From: Streptomyces sp. NBC_01237
GTDB taxonomy: Bacteria; Actinomycetota; Actinomycetes; Streptomycetales; Streptomycetaceae
Assembly (NCBI RefSeq): GCF_035917275.1
Contig: NZ_CP108508.1
Coordinates: forward strand, 7,564,001 to 7,628,000
Direction of reading: 5' to 3'
Length of the DNA stretch: 64,000 nt
The number at the start of each line of letters is the position of its first letter. Position 1 is the stretch's first letter. The translations under genes were made by a program, and so were the position numbers. Under the pieces are notes generated by a model. The model worked only from the letters and a program-made list of their open reading frames with translations. It made no database searches and was not told the origin of the DNA. Of the stretch, positions 24,774 through 34,752 are shown piece after piece.

Positions 24774-27758
24774 GTGACGGACCATTTGCTGCCCTTTCGC
24801 GATCCGCGGCTGCCCTTCGACCTGCGCGTCGACGATCTCCTCGGGCGGCTCACGCCCGAGGAGCGGATCGCGATGCTGCACCAGTTCGCCCCCGCGGTCG
24901 AGCGGCTGGGCCTCGCGGCGTTCCGCACCGGACAGGAGGCGCTGCACGGAGTCGCCTGGATGGGCGCCGCCACCGTCTTCCCGCAGGCCGTCGGCCTCGG
25001 CGCGACCTGGAACGGCGAACTGGTCCGCCGCATCGGCGAAGCCGTCGGAAACGAGGTGCGGGCCAAGCGGGCCCAGGACGACAGGGTCGGCCTCAACGTC
25101 TGGGCCCCGACGGTGAATCTGTTGCGCCATCCCCTGTGGGGCCGCGGCGAGGAGGGCTACTCCGAGGACCCCGCCCTCACCTCCGCCATCGCCATCGCCT
25201 ACACCCGCGGACTGCGCGGCGATGACCCCACGTACTGGCGGACGGCCCCGGTTCTCAAGCACTGGCTCGCCCACAACAACGAGACCGACCGCGACACGGC
25301 CTCCTCCTCGGTCCGCCCGCGCGTCCTGCACGAGTACGACCTGCGGGCGTTCCGCGACACCGTGCGGGCCGGAGCGGTGGCCGGGATCATGCCCGCGTAC
25401 AACCTCGTCAACGGCCGCCCCAACCACGTCTCCCCGCTCCTCTCCCAGCAGCTGCGCCGCTGGACCGACCGGCCGCTCGTCGTCTGCTCGGACGCCGGTG
25501 CGCCCTCCAACCTGGTCGACTCCGAGCACTACTTCGACACCCACGAGGAAGCCACCGCCGCCTCGCTCAGGGCCGGGGTCGACAGCTTCACCGACCACGG
25601 ACAGGACCCGACGGTCATCACCGGACGCCTCCGCGACGCGCTCGCCGAGGGCTTGATCGACCCGGGCGACATCGACACGGCGGTACGCCGGCTGCTCGCC
25701 CTGCGCTTCTCGCTCGGCGAGTTCGACCCCGGCCTGGACCCGTACGCCGAAGGCGCCCCGCTGGACACGCCCGCGCACCGGGCCCTGGCCCGGGAGGCCG
25801 CCGAACAGGCCGTCGTGCTGCTCAGGAACGACGGCCTGCTGCCCCTCGCCCCGGCGGCCGGACGGACCGTCGCGGTCGTCGGCCTCCTCGCCGACGCCTG
25901 CAAGCTCGACTGGTACAGCGGCACGCTCATGCACCGCTCGACCCCGCTCGACGCGCTGCGGGAGCGCTACGGAGCGGACAGCGTCCGGTACGCGGAAGGC
26001 GCCGACCGGGTCCTGCTGAAGTGCGCCGGAGGCTATCTCCAGGTCCCCGAAACCCCCGAAACCCTCGGAGCTCCTGGCCGCGACGGCCCGCTGCCCGCCG
26101 CCGAAGGCGCCCTCGATCCCGCACTGTCGGCGGGCCGCACCGACCTGCCACCGCTGACCCGCGGCGATACGGGCACGGAGCTGGCGCTCGTCGACTGGGG
26201 CGACGGCGTCCTCACCCTGCGGACGGCCGGTGGACGGTATCTGTCGGTCGCCGAGGACGGGTTCGTACGTGCGTCGGCGGACGAACCCGGCGGGTGGGTC
26301 GTCCAGGAGACCTTCCGGCTGGAGGCGGTGGAGGCGGTGGAGGCGGTGGAGGCGGTCGAGGCGGCCGGGGCGGCCGGAGGATTCGGAGGAGGCGGGGCGG
26401 CTGCGGGGCACGACGGAGGTCATCGCCTTCTGCATATCGGGACAGGTGGGTACGTGTCTGTCGCCGCCGACGGCGCGAAGGTTGCCGAAGAAGGGGAGAC
26501 AGTTCCGGCCCGCCGGGGCACGGTCTTCGCGGTCGAGACCGTCGAGCGCGGCGAGGACGCCGTCGCCCGGGTCGCGGCGGCGGCCGACACGGTGATCGTC
26601 GTCGCCGGGAACGACCCGCACATCAACGGCCGCGAGACCGAGGACCGCACCACGCTCGCCCTGCCGCCCCAGCAGGACCGGCTCTGGCGCGCGGCCCACG
26701 CGGCGAACCCGCGCACGGTCCTCGTCCTGACCTCCGCCTACCCGTACGCCGTCCCCGACGCGGTGGCCGCCCTGCCCGCCATGCTGTGGACCGCGCACGG
26801 CGGCCAGGCGGCCGGTACCGCACTCGCCCGGACCCTCGCCGGGGACGTCTCCCCGGCCGGGCGGCTCCCGCAGACGTGGTACGCACGGGACGCCGACCTC
26901 CCCGCACTGCTGGACTACGACATCATCGGCTCACGGCAGACCTACCTCTACTTCGACGGCACCCCGCTCCACCCGTTCGGCCACGGGCTCTCGTACACCG
27001 CGTTCGGCTACACCGACCTGGCCGCCGTGGTCGAGGACGACGGGCTGCGGGTGGGGCTGACCGTCACCAACACCGGCCCGGTCGCCTCCGACGAGGTCGC
27101 CCAGCTCTACGTACGGCGCGCGGAGCCGTCCGCCGTGCCGCTGCCGCTGCCGCTGCGCAAGCTGGTCGGCCACCGCAGGCTGCACCTCACGCCCGGTGCG
27201 CGGACCCGCGTCGAATTCCTCGTACCCGTGGCCGAGCTCGGACACTGGGACGTGGCGCACGGCCGCTGGAGCGTCGAGCCGGGAGCGTACGAACTCCTGG
27301 CCGGGGCCTCCAGCGCGGACATCAGGCTGACCGCCGCCATCGTCATCGACGGCGAACCGTCCGGGCCCCGGCCCGTCCTGCGCCGCGGACTCGAAGCGGC
27401 CGACTACGACGAGCAGGGGTCCACCCGGATCACCGACCGCGCAAGGACGGACGGCGACGCGGTCACCCCCGACGCGGATCACGGCCGACTCCTCTACCGG
27501 CAGTGCGACTTCGGGGCGGGTGTGGGCACGGTGACCGTGTCGGCATCCGGTGCCGGGGCCGTGGAACTGCTCGTGGAGGGCGAGTCCGCCGTGTCCGTCG
27601 ACGTCCCGGCCACCGAAGGGCGCTACGACTACCGCACCGTCGAGGCGCCACTGAGGGCCGACGGGGTACGGGACCTCCGGGTCGCCCTGCACGGCCGGGT
27701 GCGCCTGGCCCGGCTCGCCTTCACCCCGCTCACCGCCGTCCCCGGCAAGGAGTCCTGA
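24774..27758 (+). CDS. GH3 beta-glucosidase with inserted fascin-like trefoil and C-terminal CBM6-like domain
   Basis: 994 residues, no signal peptide. GH3 N-terminal barrel with nucleophile Asp240 in CSDAGAP. The second GH3 domain starts near 350 (AVVLLRNDGLLPL) but is split at about 410 by an inserted domain that ends near 600. The insert carries three G-[GR]-Y-[LV]-x-V repeats (GGYLQV, GRYLSV, GGYVSV), a fascin/beta-trefoil signature. The GH3 fold then resumes with ADTVIVVAGNDPHINGRETE, including the candidate acid/base Glu621, followed by a fibronectin-III-like part. Residues about 870-985 (LEAADYDEQGS onward) look like CBM6. Inside the insert lies an EAV x4 linker from a GGAGGCGGT microsatellite (26321-26365). 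It releases glucose from trimmed xyloglucan oligosaccharides. It overlaps the GH31 gene (TGATG). Confidence 0.92.
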   Translation: MTDHLLPFRDPRLPFDLRVDDLLGRLTPEERIAMLHQFAPAVERLGLAAFRTGQEALHGVAWMGAATVFPQAVGLGATWNGELVRRIGEAVGNEVRAKRAQDDRVGLNVWAPTVNLLRHPLWGRGEEGYSEDPALTSAIAIAYTRGLRGDDPTYWRTAPVLKHWLAHNNETDRDTASSSVRPRVLHEYDLRAFRDTVRAGAVAGIMPAYNLVNGRPNHVSPLLSQQLRRWTDRPLVVCSDAGAPSNLVDSEHYFDTHEEATAASLRAGVDSFTDHGQDPTVITGRLRDALAEGLIDPGDIDTAVRRLLALRFSLGEFDPGLDPYAEGAPLDTPAHRALAREAAEQAVVLLRNDGLLPLAPAAGRTVAVVGLLADACKLDWYSGTLMHRSTPLDALRERYGADSVRYAEGADRVLLKCAGGYLQVPETPETLGAPGRDGPLPAAEGALDPALSAGRTDLPPLTRGDTGTELALVDWGDGVLTLRTAGGRYLSVAEDGFVRASADEPGGWVVQETFRLEAVEAVEAVEAVEAAGAAGGFGGGGAAAGHDGGHRLLHIGTGGYVSVAADGAKVAEEGETVPARRGTVFAVETVERGEDAVARVAAAADTVIVVAGNDPHINGRETEDRTTLALPPQQDRLWRAAHAANPRTVLVLTSAYPYAVPDAVAALPAMLWTAHGGQAAGTALARTLAGDVSPAGRLPQTWYARDADLPALLDYDIIGSRQTYLYFDGTPLHPFGHGLSYTAFGYTDLAAVVEDDGLRVGLTVTNTGPVASDEVAQLYVRRAEPSAVPLPLPLRKLVGHRRLHLTPGARTRVEFLVPVAELGHWDVAHGRWSVEPGAYELLAGASSADIRLTAAIVIDGEPSGPRPVLRRGLEAADYDEQGSTRITDRARTDGDAVTPDADHGRLLYRQCDFGAGVGTVTVSASGAGAVELLVEGESAVSVDVPATEGRYDYRTVEAPLRADGVRDLRVALHGRVRLARLAFTPLTAVPGKES

Positions 27759-30049
27759 TGAAGTTCACCGACGGCTTCTGGCTCATGCGTGAGGGCGTCC
27801 GCGCCTCCTACGCCACCGAGATCCGTGATCTGCGCCTCGAAGCCGACCGGTTCACCGCGTACGCCGCGGTCAAACGGGTCGCCCGGCGCGGCGACACCCT
27901 CAACACCCCGCTGATCACCGTCGAATGCTTCTCCCCGGCCGAGGGCGTCATCGGCGTACGCGCCACTCATCACGCGGGAAAGAGGCGGCGCGGACCGGAG
28001 TTCGACGTGCGTCCGGACCTCTCCCGCACCGCGCGCACCCGTGTGGACGGCACGGTCACCGAACTGACCAGCGGGCCCCTGACGCTGCGGATGGACGGCG
28101 ACGGGCCGTGGGGCATGACGTTCCTCGACGGCGATGGGCGCCGCCTCACCGGCGCCGACGCCCTGGGCACGGCCTTCGCGACCACCCCCGACGGCGCCCA
28201 TCACATGCTCGCCCAACTCGCCCTGGGCGTAGGTGAGAACGTCTACGGGCTCGGTGAGCGCTTCACCCCGTTCGTCAAGAACGGCCAGACCGTGGACATC
28301 TGGCAGGCGGACGGCGGCACCAGCAGTGAACAGGCCTACAAGAACGTCCCGTTCTATCTCTCCTCGCGCGGCTACGGCGTCTTCGTCAACCACCCCGGAA
28401 AGGTCTCCTTCGAGATCGGCTCCGAGTCGGTCGGGCAGGTGCAGTTCAGCGTCGAGGACCAGACACTGGAGTACTACGTCGTCGCCGGGCCGACCCCCAA
28501 GGACGTCCTCGCCCGCTACACCGCACTCACCGGCCGGCCCGCCCTGCCGCCGGCCTGGTCGTTCGGGCTCTGGCTGACCACCTCGTTCTGCACCTCGTAC
28601 GACGAGGAGACCGTCACCTCGTTCGTCGACGGCATGGCCGAGCGCGGCATCCCCCTCACCGTCTTCCACTTCGACTGCTTCTGGATGCGCGAGTACCAGT
28701 GGTCGGACTTCGCGTGGGACCCGGAGGTGTTCCCCGACCCCCAGGGGATGCTGGCCCGGCTCAAGGAGCGCGGACTGCGCATCAGTATGTGGATCAACCC
28801 CTACATCGCCCAGAAGTCCGCCCTGTTCGCGGAGGCGGCGGCACTCGGCCACCTGGTGCGACGGCCGGACGGAGACATCTGGCAGTGGGACCTGTGGCAG
28901 CCCGGCATGGCACTGGTCGACTTCACCAGCCCCGCCGCCCGCTCCTGGTACAACGACAAGCTCCGGGTGCTGCTGGAGCAGGGAGTGGACTGCTTCAAGA
29001 CGGACTTCGGCGAACGGGTGCCCACGGACGTGGTGTGGCACGACGGCTCCGATCCGGAGCGGATGCACAACTACTACGCGCAGCTCTACAACCGCACGGT
29101 CTTCGAGCTCCTGGAGAAGGAGCGCGGCAGCGGAGAGGCGGTGCTCTTCGCCCGGTCGGCGACGGCCGGCGGCCAGCAGTTCCCGGTGCACTGGGGCGGC
29201 GACTGCTTCGCCTCCTTCACCGCGATGGCGGAATCACTGCGCGGCGGCCTGTCGCTCGGGCTGTCCGGCTTCGGCTTCTGGAGCCATGACATCGGCGGCT
29301 TCGAGGGCACCCCCGACCCGGCGGTCTTCAAACGGTGGCTCGCCTTCGGTCTGTTGTCCTCGCACAGCCGCCTGCACGGCAATGTGTCCTACCGGGTGCC
29401 GTGGGCGTTCGGCGAGGAAGCGGTCGACGTGGCACGGCAGTTCACCGTGCTCAAGCACCGGCTCATGCCCTATCTGTACGGTGCGGCGGCCGAGGCCCAC
29501 CGCACCGGCATCCCCGTGATGCGCCCGATGCTGCTCGAATTCCCCGAGGACCCGACGGCCCGCACCCTGGACCGCCAGTACATGCTGGGCCCCGATCTGC
29601 TGGTCGCCCCGGTCTTCTCGGCGGACGGCGAGGTGGAGTACTACGTCCCCGAAGGGACCTGGACCTCGCTGCTGACCGGTGAGCGGATCACCGGACCGGT
29701 CTGGCGCCACGAGACCCATGGCTTCGACAGCCTGCCCCTGCTGGTCAGGCCGGGAGCCGTCCTGCCCTGGGGCGCGGACGGTCAACGCCCGGACGGGGAC
29801 TGGCCGGACGGGATCACCCTGCGGGTGTACGGAGACGGGCGGGGTCCCGGTTCCGAGGCCCCTGCCGGTGAAAGGGCGCTCACCGTCCTGGATCTGACGG
29901 GCAGTCCGGCAGCCGTCTACCGCGTCGTGCGCGAAGGGGACCACGTACGCGTGAGCGCGGAGGGGACGGAACTGCCGTACCGCGTGATCGTGGAGGACAC
30001 GGGCGCGACGGGCGAGGGGGCGGGTTCCGGGACGATCCGCGTCGGCTGA
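27758..30049 (+). CDS. GH31 alpha-xylosidase (YicI type)
   Basis: 763 residues, ATG 27758 with AAGGAG upstream, overlapping the GH3 stop. The order is N-terminal beta domain, barrel and C-terminal beta domains. Nucleophile Asp416 in FKTDFGE and acid/base Asp482 in HWGGDCF fall at the same residue numbers I recall for E. coli YicI, and total length is also similar. It removes alpha-1,6-xylose from the non-reducing end of xyloglucan oligosaccharides (isoprimeverose units), which exposes glucose for the GH3 enzyme. Cytoplasmic. Released xylose would enter the xylA/xylB pathway encoded at 45249-48119. Confidence 0.93.
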   Translation: MKFTDGFWLMREGVRASYATEIRDLRLEADRFTAYAAVKRVARRGDTLNTPLITVECFSPAEGVIGVRATHHAGKRRRGPEFDVRPDLSRTARTRVDGTVTELTSGPLTLRMDGDGPWGMTFLDGDGRRLTGADALGTAFATTPDGAHHMLAQLALGVGENVYGLGERFTPFVKNGQTVDIWQADGGTSSEQAYKNVPFYLSSRGYGVFVNHPGKVSFEIGSESVGQVQFSVEDQTLEYYVVAGPTPKDVLARYTALTGRPALPPAWSFGLWLTTSFCTSYDEETVTSFVDGMAERGIPLTVFHFDCFWMREYQWSDFAWDPEVFPDPQGMLARLKERGLRISMWINPYIAQKSALFAEAAALGHLVRRPDGDIWQWDLWQPGMALVDFTSPAARSWYNDKLRVLLEQGVDCFKTDFGERVPTDVVWHDGSDPERMHNYYAQLYNRTVFELLEKERGSGEAVLFARSATAGGQQFPVHWGGDCFASFTAMAESLRGGLSLGLSGFGFWSHDIGGFEGTPDPAVFKRWLAFGLLSSHSRLHGNVSYRVPWAFGEEAVDVARQFTVLKHRLMPYLYGAAAEAHRTGIPVMRPMLLEFPEDPTARTLDRQYMLGPDLLVAPVFSADGEVEYYVPEGTWTSLLTGERITGPVWRHETHGFDSLPLLVRPGAVLPWGADGQRPDGDWPDGITLRVYGDGRGPGSEAPAGERALTVLDLTGSPAAVYRVVREGDHVRVSAEGTELPYRVIVEDTGATGEGAGSGTIRVG

Positions 30050-30404
30050 GGCCCCGCCCGGCCGTCGGGCGCCGGCCGCCGCCCGACCCGGCCCGCCGCC
30101 GCCTCCCCACCGGGGGGCGGGGGCGGGGCCGATGTCCGTGTCCGCACCGGGGAGCGGGGCGGGCCGATGTCCGTGTCCGGGGCCGGGGCCGTGTCCGGGG
30201 CCGCAGTGGCGGGCCGGCGATGAGGTCCGGCGCCGTCCGGTTGCCCGAAGTGAGGCATGTCACCCAGGGTGAAGATCCGGGCATACATTCCGCCGTACCG
30301 GGGAGGGGTCCAGGCTGCTGGTGCGGCCGCACTCCGGTCCACCGCGCAGAACGCTCCCGGCCGAACCGGCGGGGGCATTTCGGGCACGGAAGGCAGAACA
30401 CGAC
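30050..30404. other. Intergenic region upstream of the betaine operon
   Basis: 355 bp with no gene. 30056-30200 is GC-rich with two copies of GCCGATGTCCGTGTCCG and further GGCCGTGTCCGG echoes. At 30260-30272 is the palindrome TCACCCAGGGTGA, a possible operator. TACATT near 30284 could be a -10 element. GGAAGG precedes the next start by 9 nt. Confidence 0.5.
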
Positions 30405-31907
30405 ATGTCGGCGCTCAGCACCATCCACATCGACGGCGTCTGGCGGGCCGCCGGGTCCGGCGCGACCCGCGAGATCCTCGACCCCGCCGACGCCACCGTC
30501 CTCGCGGTCGTCGCCGAGGGCGACGTCACGGACACCGACGCCGCCGTCGCCGCCGCGCGCCGCGCCTTCGACGACGGCCCGTGGCCGCACAGGCCCGTCG
30601 CCGAGCGTGCCGGGCTGCTCCGCCGCGTCGCCGGCCTGCTCCAGCGCGACCGCGAGGAGATCGCGCTCACCGAGAGCCGCGACACCGGCAAGACCCTCGA
30701 AGAGGGCCGCGTCGACGTCGACGACGTGACCAACGCCTTCCGTTACTTCGCCGACCTCGTCATGAACGAGAGCGGCGGCCGGGTCGTCGACGCGGGCGAC
30801 CCCGACGTCCACAGCATCGTCGTGCACGAGCCGGTCGGTGTCTGCGCCCTGATCGCCCCCTGGAACTACCCGCTCCTCCAGGCCAGCTGGAAGATCGCCC
30901 CGGCGCTCGCCGCGGGCAACACCTTCGTGCTCAAGCCCAGCGAGGTCACGCCGCTCTCCACCGTCCACCTGATCCGGCTGCTCTCCGAGGCCGGGCTGCC
31001 CGACGGCGCGGCCAATCTCGTCACCGGTGCGGGCGACCCGGTCGGGGCCCGGCTCTCGGAGCATCCGGACGTGGACCTGGTCTCCTTCACCGGCGGCCTG
31101 GCCAGCGGCACCAAGGTCGCGCAGGCCGCCGCGCCCACCGTGAAGAAGGTCGCCCTGGAGCTCGGCGGCAAGAACCCCAACGTGGTGTTCGCCGACGCCT
31201 GCGCCACCGAGGACGGCTTCGACACCGCCGTCGACCAGGCCCTGAACGCCGCGTTCTTCCACAGCGGGCAGGTCTGCTCGGCCGGGGCCCGGCTCATCGT
31301 CGAGGAGTCCGTCAGCGAGCGCTTCGTCACCGAACTGGCCCGCCGCGCCGACGCGATCCGGCTCGGCCGGGGCACCGAGGCGGGTGTCGAGTGCGGCCCG
31401 CTCGTCTCCGCGCAGCAGCTCGCCAAGGTCGAGGCGTACGTCGCCTCCGCCCGTGCGGAGGGCGCGGTCGTCCGCTCCGGCGGCGCCCGCCCCGAGCCCT
31501 CCGCGCAGCGGCCGGCCGGCGGCTACTTCTACCGCCCGACCGTGCTGGACGGCTGCCACCGGGAGATGCGGGTCGTCCGCGAGGAGACCTTCGGCCCGAT
31601 CCTCACGGTCGAGACGTTCCGTACCGAGGAGGAGGCCGTCACCCTGGCCAACGACACGGACTACGGCCTCGCCGGCGCCGTCTGGACCACGGACGGGGGC
31701 CGCGCCCGTCGCGTGGCGGGGCGGCTGCGCCACGGCACCGTATGGATCAACGACTACCACCCCTATCTCCCGCAGGCCGAATGGGGCGGCTTCGGCAAGT
31801 CCGGTACGGGGCGCGAGCTGGGCCCCACCGGTCTCGCGGAGTACCGGGAGTCCAAGCACATCTACCAGAACCTCAACCCGCGTCCGCAGCGCTGGTTCGC
31901 CGGCTGA
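30405..31907 (+). CDS. betB: Betaine-aldehyde dehydrogenase
   Basis: 500-residue NAD(P)-dependent aldehyde dehydrogenase from ATG 30405. PWNYPLLQASWKIAPALAAG forms the cofactor cleft, the general-base Glu lies in LELGGKNPNVVF, and the catalytic Cys in FFHSGQVCSAG. C-terminus ends GRELGPTGLAEYRESKHIYQ, typical of betaine-aldehyde dehydrogenases. It oxidises betaine aldehyde to glycine betaine after the choline oxidase step encoded by the next gene. Substrate is inferred from that neighbour and the betaine transporter. First gene of the operon. Confidence 0.88.
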   Translation: MSALSTIHIDGVWRAAGSGATREILDPADATVLAVVAEGDVTDTDAAVAAARRAFDDGPWPHRPVAERAGLLRRVAGLLQRDREEIALTESRDTGKTLEEGRVDVDDVTNAFRYFADLVMNESGGRVVDAGDPDVHSIVVHEPVGVCALIAPWNYPLLQASWKIAPALAAGNTFVLKPSEVTPLSTVHLIRLLSEAGLPDGAANLVTGAGDPVGARLSEHPDVDLVSFTGGLASGTKVAQAAAPTVKKVALELGGKNPNVVFADACATEDGFDTAVDQALNAAFFHSGQVCSAGARLIVEESVSERFVTELARRADAIRLGRGTEAGVECGPLVSAQQLAKVEAYVASARAEGAVVRSGGARPEPSAQRPAGGYFYRPTVLDGCHREMRVVREETFGPILTVETFRTEEEAVTLANDTDYGLAGAVWTTDGGRARRVAGRLRHGTVWINDYHPYLPQAEWGGFGKSGTGRELGPTGLAEYRESKHIYQNLNPRPQRWFAG

Positions 31908-31919
31908 TTCCGCCCGCCT

Positions 31920-32090
31920 GCTCGGAGCAGAAGCAGAAGCAGAAGCCGCAACAGAGAAGCCGCAACAGAGAAGCCGCAGGAGCAGTACGCCCGCGCGCTC
32001 ACGCTCGTACGCGTGGCCGCGCCCGCTCGCACGTTCACGTCCGCTCGCCCTCTCGCTCGCACGCACGTTCACGTACGCACTTTGCAGAAG
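31920..32090. repeat. Repetitive spacer between betB and the GMC oxidase gene
   Basis: Begins with four AGAAGC units, continues with two GAAGCCGCAACAGA copies, then repeated CGCTCGCACGTTCACGT motifs. About 170 bp inside an operon whose other genes overlap, so the spacer looks expanded by slippage. Confidence 0.6.
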
Positions 32091-32104
32091 GAGCAGTGAA
32101 GCCG

Positions 32105-33679
32105 ATGCCCCCGTCCCCCCACCGCACCGCACTCCCCGAACCTGTCGACTACGTGATCGTCGGCGGCGGCACCGCCGGTTCGGTCATCGCCTCCCGCCTC
32201 ACCGAGGACCCCGGCGTCACCGTCACGGTCATCGAGGGCGGCCCCACGGACATCGGCCGCGACGACGTGCTCACGCTGCGCCGCTGGCTCGGCCTCCTCG
32301 GCGGCGACCTCGACTACGACTACCCCACCACCGAACAGCCGCGCGGCAACTCCCACATACGCCACAGCCGGGCCCGGGTGCTCGGCGGCTGCTCCTCCCA
32401 CAACACGCTGATCAGCTTCAGACCGCTGCCCGGCGACTGGGACGAGTGGGCCGAGGCGGGCGCCGACGGCTGGGACGCGGCCGCGATGGACCCGTACTTC
32501 GCCAGACTGCGCAACAACATCGTGCCCGTCGACGAGAAGGACCGTAACGCCATCGCCCGCGACTTCGTCGACGCGGCGCGGACCGCGGCCGGAGTCCCGC
32601 GCGTCGACAGCTTCAACCGCGAGCCGTTCCACGAGGGCGTCGGCTTCTTCGACCTGGCCTACCACCCGGAGGACAACAAGCGCTCCTCCGCCTCCGTCGC
32701 CTACCTCCACCCGCACATCGAGGCCGGTGACCGCCCCAACCTCTCGATCCTGCTGGAGACCTGGGCGTACCGCCTGGAATTCGACGGCACGCGCGCCACG
32801 GGAGTGCACGTCCGGACGAAGGACGGCGAGGAGGTCCTGCTGCGCGCCACGCGCGAAGTCCTGGTCTGCGCGGGCGCGGTGGACACCCCGCGGCTGCTGC
32901 TGCACTCCGGGATCGGGCCGCGCGAGGACCTGGAACGGCTCGGCATTCCCGTCGTCCACGACCTGCCCGGCGTCGGCGAGAACCTGCTCGACCACCCCGA
33001 GTCGGTCATCGTCTGGGAGACCGACGGTCCCATCCCCGAGAACTCCGCGATGGACTCGGACGCGGGGCTCTTCGTCCGCCGCGCCCCCGAATCCCGGGGC
33101 CCGGACCTGATGTTCCACTTCTACCAGATCCCGTTCACCGACAACCCGGAGCGGATCGGCTACGAGAAGCCCGAGCACGGTGTGTCGATGACCCCGAACG
33201 TCCCCAAACCGCGCAGCCGCGGCCGCCTCTACCTCACCAGCCCCGATCCCGAGGTCAAACCCGCCCTGGACTTCCGCTACTTCACCGACGAGGACGACCA
33301 CGACGGCCGCACCCTGGTCGACGGCATCAAGCTGGCCCGCGAGATAGCGAGGACCGAACCGCTCGCGCACTGGCTCAAGCGCGAGGTGTGCCCCGGTCCG
33401 GACATCACGTCGGACGAGGACATCAGCGCGTACGCCCGAAAGGTCGCGCACACCGTCTACCACCCGGCGGGCACCTGCCGGATGGGTGCCCCCGGGGACC
33501 CGGCGGCCGTTGTCGATCCCCAGCTGCGCGTCCGGGGACTCGACGGCATCCGGATCGCGGATGCCTCCGTCTTCCCGACCATGCCCGCGGTGAACCCGAT
33601 GATCGGAGTCCTGATGGTGGGCGAGAAGTGCGCCGAACTGCTCACGGCCGAGGTCCCGGCCGGAGGCGAGGGCCGATGA
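32105..33679 (+). CDS. Choline oxidase/dehydrogenase-like GMC flavoenzyme
   Basis: 524 residues. ATG 32105 has AAGGAG 11 nt upstream; GTG 32096 is only 2 nt from it. The FAD-binding Rossmann motif is [18 protein letters not shown], then the GMC signature [13 protein letters not shown] with the His that anchors FAD in choline oxidase. Active-site His lies in [12 protein letters not shown] and the Asn in PAVNPMIGV, matching the His/Asn pair of choline oxidase. From memory, several stretches follow Arthrobacter choline oxidase closely. It oxidises choline to betaine aldehyde, possibly on to betaine. Overlaps the transporter ATPase gene (ATGA). Confidence 0.85.
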   Translation: MPPSPHRTALPEPVDYVIVGGGTAGSVIASRLTEDPGVTVTVIEGGPTDIGRDDVLTLRRWLGLLGGDLDYDYPTTEQPRGNSHIRHSRARVLGGCSSHNTLISFRPLPGDWDEWAEAGADGWDAAAMDPYFARLRNNIVPVDEKDRNAIARDFVDAARTAAGVPRVDSFNREPFHEGVGFFDLAYHPEDNKRSSASVAYLHPHIEAGDRPNLSILLETWAYRLEFDGTRATGVHVRTKDGEEVLLRATREVLVCAGAVDTPRLLLHSGIGPREDLERLGIPVVHDLPGVGENLLDHPESVIVWETDGPIPENSAMDSDAGLFVRRAPESRGPDLMFHFYQIPFTDNPERIGYEKPEHGVSMTPNVPKPRSRGRLYLTSPDPEVKPALDFRYFTDEDDHDGRTLVDGIKLAREIARTEPLAHWLKREVCPGPDITSDEDISAYARKVAHTVYHPAGTCRMGAPGDPAAVVDPQLRVRGLDGIRIADASVFPTMPAVNPMIGVLMVGEKCAELLTAEVPAGGEGR

Positions 33680-34752
33680 CCGGAGCCGATACCCCCGTCT
33701 TCGCCGTCCGGAACCTGTGGAAGGTGTTCGGCCCCGGGGCCGAACGGATCCCCGGCGGCGCGTACGCCGACCTGCCCGCCGCCGAACTGCGCGAGCGCAC
33801 CGGCTGCACCGCCGCCGTGCGCGACGTCTCCTTCGACGTCCGCAAGGGAGAGGTCTTCGTCGTGATGGGCCTGTCGGGCTCCGGCAAGTCGACCCTCGTA
33901 CGCTGCCTCACCCGGCTGATCGAGCCCACCGGCGGCACGGTCGCCATCGACGGCGAGGACGTCCTCGCGATGGACCGCGCCCGGCTGCGCGAACTGCGCC
34001 GCCACCGGGCCGCGATGGTCTTCCAGCACTTCGGACTGCTGCCGCACCGCACGGTCCTCGACAATGTCGCCTACGGACTGGAGATCCAGGGCCTGGGCCG
34101 GGCCGAACGCCGGGCCAGGGCGGCGGAACTCGTCGCGAAGGTCGGGCTGGCCGGGCTGGAGGACCGCCGTCCCGCACAGCTCTCCGGCGGCCAGCAGCAG
34201 CGCGTCGGGCTGGCACGGGCGCTCGCCGTCGACCCGTCCGTCCTCCTCTTCGACGAACCGTTCAGCGCGCTCGACCCGCTGATCCGCCGCGAGATGCAGG
34301 ACGAAGTGGTCAGGCTCCACCGCGAGGAGGGCCGCACGATGGTGTTCATCACCCATGACCTCGGCGAGGCGCTGCGCCTGGGGACCCGGATCGCCCTGAT
34401 GCGCGACGGCGGCATCGTGCAGCTCGGCACCCCCGAGGAGATCGTCGGATCGCCCGCCGACGACTATGTGCGCGCGTTCGTCCGCGATGTGCCGCGCGAG
34501 CAGGTCCTCACCGTCGCCACCGCCATGCGGCCCCCGGCCGCCGGAGAGAGCGAACGCGGCCCGGCCCTGCGCCCCGACGCCACCGTCTCCCAGGCCATCG
34601 AAGCGGTGGCCCGCTCCGGCGACCCGGCGGCCCGTGTCATGGACAGGGGCCGACTGGTCGGCATCGTCGACCACGCGTGCCTGCTCGACGTCGTCGCGGG
34701 GACCGGGTCCCGCGGGGGAGCCGAGGACGGGCCGCACGGGGTGACCGCCTGA
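33676..34752 (+). CDS. Glycine betaine/choline ABC transporter ATPase (ProV/OpuAA type)
   Basis: 358 residues. Walker [11 protein letters not shown]-loop [12 protein letters not shown], signature LSGGQQQR, Walker [14 protein letters not shown]-loop FITHDL. The N-terminal 55 residues ([12 protein letters not shown] to AAVRDVS) are the extended ProV-type start. The C-terminal region after [11 protein letters not shown] is a short CBS-like osmosensor remnant ([20 protein letters not shown]). Powers the fused permease. Overlaps both neighbours by 1-4 bp. Confidence 0.92.
   Translation: MTGADTPVFAVRNLWKVFGPGAERIPGGAYADLPAAELRERTGCTAAVRDVSFDVRKGEVFVVMGLSGSGKSTLVRCLTRLIEPTGGTVAIDGEDVLAMDRARLRELRRHRAAMVFQHFGLLPHRTVLDNVAYGLEIQGLGRAERRARAAELVAKVGLAGLEDRRPAQLSGGQQQRVGLARALAVDPSVLLFDEPFSALDPLIRREMQDEVVRLHREEGRTMVFITHDLGEALRLGTRIALMRDGGIVQLGTPEEIVGSPADDYVRAFVRDVPREQVLTVATAMRPPAAGESERGPALRPDATVSQAIEAVARSGDPAARVMDRGRLVGIVDHACLLDVVAGTGSRGGAEDGPHGVTA

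Noticed and set aside
26021..30049. 1342-codon plus-strand frame covering part of GH3 and all of GH31
   Set aside because: Residues before 27758 are Arg/Pro-rich shadow of the GH3 gene; GH31 starts at ATG 27758 with a good ribosome-binding site.
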